This document shows, in pieces, positions 61,278 through 64,000 of a stretch of 64,000 nucleotides of DNA. Both the position numbers and the translations under genes were made by a program. Positions within the stretch are counted from its first letter, which is position 1. Every line of letters starts with the position of its first letter. The notes beneath the pieces were generated by a model. That model did no database searches and was not told where the DNA came from. It saw nothing but the letters and a program-made list of their open reading frames with translations. Origin of the DNA: Burkholderia puraquae (GTDB taxonomy: Bacteria > Pseudomonadota > Gammaproteobacteria > Burkholderiales > Burkholderiaceae); contig NZ_NBYX01000004.1 in the NCBI RefSeq assembly GCF_002099195.1, forward strand, positions 310,064 through 374,063. Reading direction: 5' to 3'.

Positions 61278-62945
61278 ATGACCATCCGCAAGCTGACCGA
61301 CGCGCTGTCGGTCTCGCCGCAGATCGCGGCGGCCGACCTGCCCGCGCTTCACGCGGCCGGCATCCGCGCGATCATCTGCAATCGCCCCGACGGCGAAGGC
61401 CCCGACCAGCCGACCGTCACCGAGATCCGCGCGGCCGCCGCGCCGCTCGGCATCGACGTGCATTACCTGCCGGTCGACACGGGCAAGGTGACCGACGACC
61501 AGGCCGCGCAGTTCGGCGCGCTCGTCGCATCGCTCGAAGGCCCGGTGCTCGCGTACTGCCGCAGCGGCACGCGTTCGGCCACGCTGTGGGCGCTGTCTCA
61601 AGCCGGCCTGCGCCCGCTGAACGATATCGTCGCGACGGCCGGCGCAGCCGGCTACGACCTGCGCGCGCTCGCCTCGCGTGTCGTGCAAGGCGGCAAGCAG
61701 GCAGCACCGGCCGTCGACGCGCGGCACGACATCGTGATCGTCGGCGCGGGCGCAGCCGGCATCGCGGTCGCGTCGAGCCTGCTTGCGCGCGACGCGTCGC
61801 TCGACATCGCGGTGATCGATCCGGCCGACGTCCACTACTACCAGCCGGGCTGGACAATGGTCGGCGCGGGCGTGTTCCGGCCCGACACCACCGCACGCCG
61901 GATGACCGACGTGCTGCCGCGCGGCGTACACCGGATCCAGGCCGCCGTCGCAGGCTTCGAACCCGACGCGCACGCGGTCGTGCTCGACGGCTGCCGCCGC
62001 ATCGGGTATCGCAAGCTCGTCGTGTGCCCGGGGCTCAAGCTCGACTGGCACGCGATCGACGGCCTCGCCGACACGCTCGGCCGCAACGGCGTCACGTCGA
62101 ACTACCGCTACGATCTCGCGCCGTACACATGGGAGCTCGTGCGCGCGTTCCGCGGCGGCAACGCGCTCTTCACGCAGCCGCCGATGCCCATCAAGTGCGC
62201 AGGCGCGCCGCAGAAAGCGATGTACCTGTCGTGCGATCACTGGCGGCGCGCGGGCCGCCTCGAGGCCGCGAACGTCGAGTTCCTGAATGCGGGCGGCGCG
62301 CTGTTCGGCGTCCCCGACTACGTGCCCGCGCTGATGGAGTATGTGAAAAGCTACGACATCGCGCTGTCGTTCGGCCACAACCTCGTCTCGATCGACGGGC
62401 CCGCGCGCCGCGCGACGTTCGCGCGCGCACTGCCCGACGGCGGCAAGGAAACCGTCGTGCGTTCGTTCGACGTGATCCACGTCGTGCCGCCGCAGAAGGC
62501 GCCCGACTTCGTGCGTTCGAGCCCGCTCGCCGATGCGGCCGGCTGGATCGACGTCGATCCGGCGACGCTGCGGCACCGGCAGTTCCCGGACATCTACGCG
62601 CTCGGCGACGCCACCAACACGACCAATGCGAAAACGGCCGCGGCCGCCCGCAAGCAGGCGCCCGTCGTCGCGCACAACCTGCTCGCCTCGCTCGGCCGCG
62701 CGCACGGCGACGCCGCGTACGACGGCTACGGTTCATGCCCGCTCACCGTCGAGCGCGGCAAGATCGTACTCGCCGAATTCCTGTACGGCGGCAAGGTCGC
62801 GCCGACCTTTCCCGCGTGGCTGATCGACGGCAAGCGCCCGTCACGGCTTGCGTGGCTGCTCAAGGAACGCGTGTTGCCGCCGCTCTACTGGAAGGCGATG
62901 CTCAAGGGCCGCGAATGGCTCGCGAAGCCCGCGATCGCACGTTGA
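61278..62945 (+). CDS. phosphatase/rhodanese-like domain fused to sulfide:quinone oxidoreductase-like flavoprotein
   Basis: 555-aa fusion. Residues 1-135 form a DSP/PTP-like TIGR01244 domain with active-site loop YCRSGTRSA (Cys94), probably acting as a sulfur transferase. From 150 on, an SQR-type FAD protein: GAGAAGIAVASSLL, then VCPGLKLDW, PIKCAGAPQKAMY and YGSCPLTVE with the redox-active cysteines, FALGD-type ALGDATNTTNAKTAAAARKQ, and a C-terminal amphipathic membrane anchor (LLKERVLPPLYWKAMLKGRE). Oxidises sulfide to persulfide that the upstream enzyme consumes. GGAGAA precedes the ATG. Confidence 0.9.
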   Translation: MTIRKLTDALSVSPQIAAADLPALHAAGIRAIICNRPDGEGPDQPTVTEIRAAAAPLGIDVHYLPVDTGKVTDDQAAQFGALVASLEGPVLAYCRSGTRSATLWALSQAGLRPLNDIVATAGAAGYDLRALASRVVQGGKQAAPAVDARHDIVIVGAGAAGIAVASSLLARDASLDIAVIDPADVHYYQPGWTMVGAGVFRPDTTARRMTDVLPRGVHRIQAAVAGFEPDAHAVVLDGCRRIGYRKLVVCPGLKLDWHAIDGLADTLGRNGVTSNYRYDLAPYTWELVRAFRGGNALFTQPPMPIKCAGAPQKAMYLSCDHWRRAGRLEAANVEFLNAGGALFGVPDYVPALMEYVKSYDIALSFGHNLVSIDGPARRATFARALPDGGKETVVRSFDVIHVVPPQKAPDFVRSSPLADAAGWIDVDPATLRHRQFPDIYALGDATNTTNAKTAAAARKQAPVVAHNLLASLGRAHGDAAYDGYGSCPLTVERGKIVLAEFLYGGKVAPTFPAWLIDGKRPSRLAWLLKERVLPPLYWKAMLKGREWLAKPAIAR

Positions 62946-62963
62946 CCGGAGCCCGCTGACGTC

Positions 62964-63770
62964 ATGCTGATTTCCCTCGTACTGGGCGGTTTCGTCGGTG
63001 CCGTGCTCGGCCTGACCGGTGCCGGCGGCGGCATCCTCGCGGTGCCCGCGCTCGTCGTCGGCATGAGCTGGCCGATGCAGCAGGCCACGCCCGTCGCGCT
63101 CGTCGCGGTGGCCGGCAGCGCCGCACTCGGCGCCCTCGAAGGTTTCCGCCGCGGGCTCGTGCGCTATCGCGCGGCACTGCTGATGGCCGTCGTCGGCGTG
63201 CCGCTGACCACGCTCGGCGTACGGCTCGCGCACGTGCTGCCGCAACGCCTGCTGCTCGCGCTGTTCGCGCTGACGATGCTGGTCGTCGCCGGCCGCCTGT
63301 TGCGGCAGGCGCTGCGGCACGCGCCGGTCGATGCGGAAGCGTCGCCGCTGTGCGTCGGCCGCGTGAACCCCGATACGGGCCGGCTCGTGTGGTCCTGGCC
63401 GGTCGGCGTCGCGCTTGCGTCGACCGGCGCGATGACGGGCCTGATGACGGGGCTGCTCGGCGTCGGCGGCGGCTTCGTGATCGTGCCGATGCTGCGCAAG
63501 TTCACGAACGTGTCGATGCATGGTGTCGTCGCGACGTCGCTGATGGTGATCGCGCTCGTCGGCACCGGCGGCGTGTTCGCAACGCTCGTGTCGGGCACGC
63601 GCGCACCGCTCGACGTGACGCTGTGGTTCACCGTCGCGACCGCGCTCGGCATGGCCGCCGGTCGCGGCGCGTCGCACCGCCTCGCCGCGCGGCACGTGCA
63701 GGCCGGGTTTGCGGCCGTGCTCGTGTGCGTCGCGCTCGGGCTGCTGGCGAAGGCGGCCTTCGGCGCGTGA
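62964..63770 (+). CDS. TauE/SafE-family sulfite exporter
   Basis: 268-aa membrane protein with eight helices. Two TauE/SafE half motifs: LVLGGFVGAVLGLTGAGGGI (with LAVPALV) and TGLMTGLLGVGGGFVIVPML. Would export the sulfite or thiosulfate made by the two enzymes upstream. Eighteen bases separate it from the fusion gene, so it is the third gene of the operon. Confidence 0.88.
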   Translation: MLISLVLGGFVGAVLGLTGAGGGILAVPALVVGMSWPMQQATPVALVAVAGSAALGALEGFRRGLVRYRAALLMAVVGVPLTTLGVRLAHVLPQRLLLALFALTMLVVAGRLLRQALRHAPVDAEASPLCVGRVNPDTGRLVWSWPVGVALASTGAMTGLMTGLLGVGGGFVIVPMLRKFTNVSMHGVVATSLMVIALVGTGGVFATLVSGTRAPLDVTLWFTVATALGMAAGRGASHRLAARHVQAGFAAVLVCVALGLLAKAAFGA

Positions 63771-63882
63771 GCCGGCGCACGATCGGGCGCGGGAATCGAG
63801 CCTGTGCCCGGTCGCTGACATCCTTCATCCGACGCGATCGCGTACTGACCGGCACCGACCAACGCGCAGCGCCACCAGACAA

Positions 63883-63921
63883 AACGCCCGGCCCGACTCG
63901 TCGTCGGCACCGGGCGTTTTT
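63883..63921 (+). terminator. Rho-independent terminator after the sulfide operon
   Basis: AACGCCCGG (63883-63891) and CCGGGCGTT (63910-63918) form a 9-bp stem, followed by T residues to 63921. An A run (63881-63884) at the other side makes it usable from the minus strand too, where a gene ends at 63944. Confidence 0.85.
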
Positions 63922-63943
63922 CATGGCGGTCGCAACCTGAACG

Positions 63944-64000
63944 TCAGGCCGCGAACCCCGCCATCCGCTTGCGCTCCTGGCGCAGCATCACGAAGTTCGC
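63944..64000 (-). CDS. C-terminal end of an unidentified minus-strand gene
   Basis: The frame is open from the window edge to a TGA at 63944-63946, giving the last 18 residues, ANFVMLRQERKRMAGFAA. The shared terminator just beyond supports a real gene end. Too short to identify. Confidence 0.5.
   Translation of the reverse strand, partial: ANFVMLRQERKRMAGFAA

Overview
The window is GC-rich (about two thirds G+C by eye), densely coded proteobacterial DNA. Gene content and protein sequences point to a Burkholderia, most likely of the B. cepacia complex and probably one of its secondary replicons: many regulators, three multidrug efflux systems or parts of them, a peptide importer, a 2-ketogluconate operon, a private TonB system and a sulfide-detoxification operon. 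I see no rRNA, tRNA, CRISPR array or prophage. The only mobile DNA is a truncated transposase.

Layout. 1-2.3 kb: end of an EmrB/QacA-type exporter, a small unknown protein and a LuxR-type regulator with no luxI nearby. 2.2-7.7 kb (minus): six closely packed genes for an acyl-CoA dehydrogenase, a CitE-like lyase, a PdxH-like flavoprotein, a cystathionine beta-lyase-like PLP enzyme, a glutathione transferase and a class I amidotransferase. 7.9-8.2 kb: IS remnant. 8.3-20.1 kb (minus): yejABEF peptide importer, coupled to a TldD/PmbA-type protease pair and followed by a lone RND pump. 20.2-28.3 kb (minus): tonB-exbB-exbD-exbD, a TPR protein, a cupin regulator and a TonB-dependent receptor ending in a clear terminator. 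28.3-37.7 kb: a non-coding AT-rich block, then housekeeping and small genes (YbaK, cysteine synthase, adenosine-specific kinase, YciI, CorA, a lone CydX coupled to a P-loop kinase, a saccharopine dehydrogenase-like enzyme, an Lrp regulator, a Spy-like protein). 37.3-44.5 kb (minus): kguE-kguK-kguT-kguD-ptxS for 2-ketogluconate, with a palindromic PtxS-type operator in front, then yhfC and a small gene. 44.7-48.6 kb: LysR/YeiH pair and a ClC channel. 48.6-55.3 kb: TetR regulator divergent from a complete tripartite RND pump. 55.4-58.7 kb: TipA-like MerR regulator and small membrane or regulatory genes. 58.7-63.8 kb: FisR-type sigma-54 activator divergent from persulfide dioxygenase, a phosphatase/rhodanese-SQR fusion and a TauE/SafE exporter, with a recognisable sigma-54 promoter and repeated upstream boxes.

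The most striking non-genic signal is a family of 49-bp tandem units at three places (about 25.96-26.14, 39.69-39.87 and 42.39-42.62 kb). Each unit is a 34-bp hairpin plus a constant 15-bp spacer. The 8-bp stem arms differ between units but stay complementary within most units, and unit quality decays in one direction, away from the next gene's ribosome binding site. All three arrays sit between genes of minus-strand operons and in the same orientation. At the ptxS copy the adjoining ribosome binding site serves a possible 25-codon leader ORF that overlaps the ptxS start by four bases.
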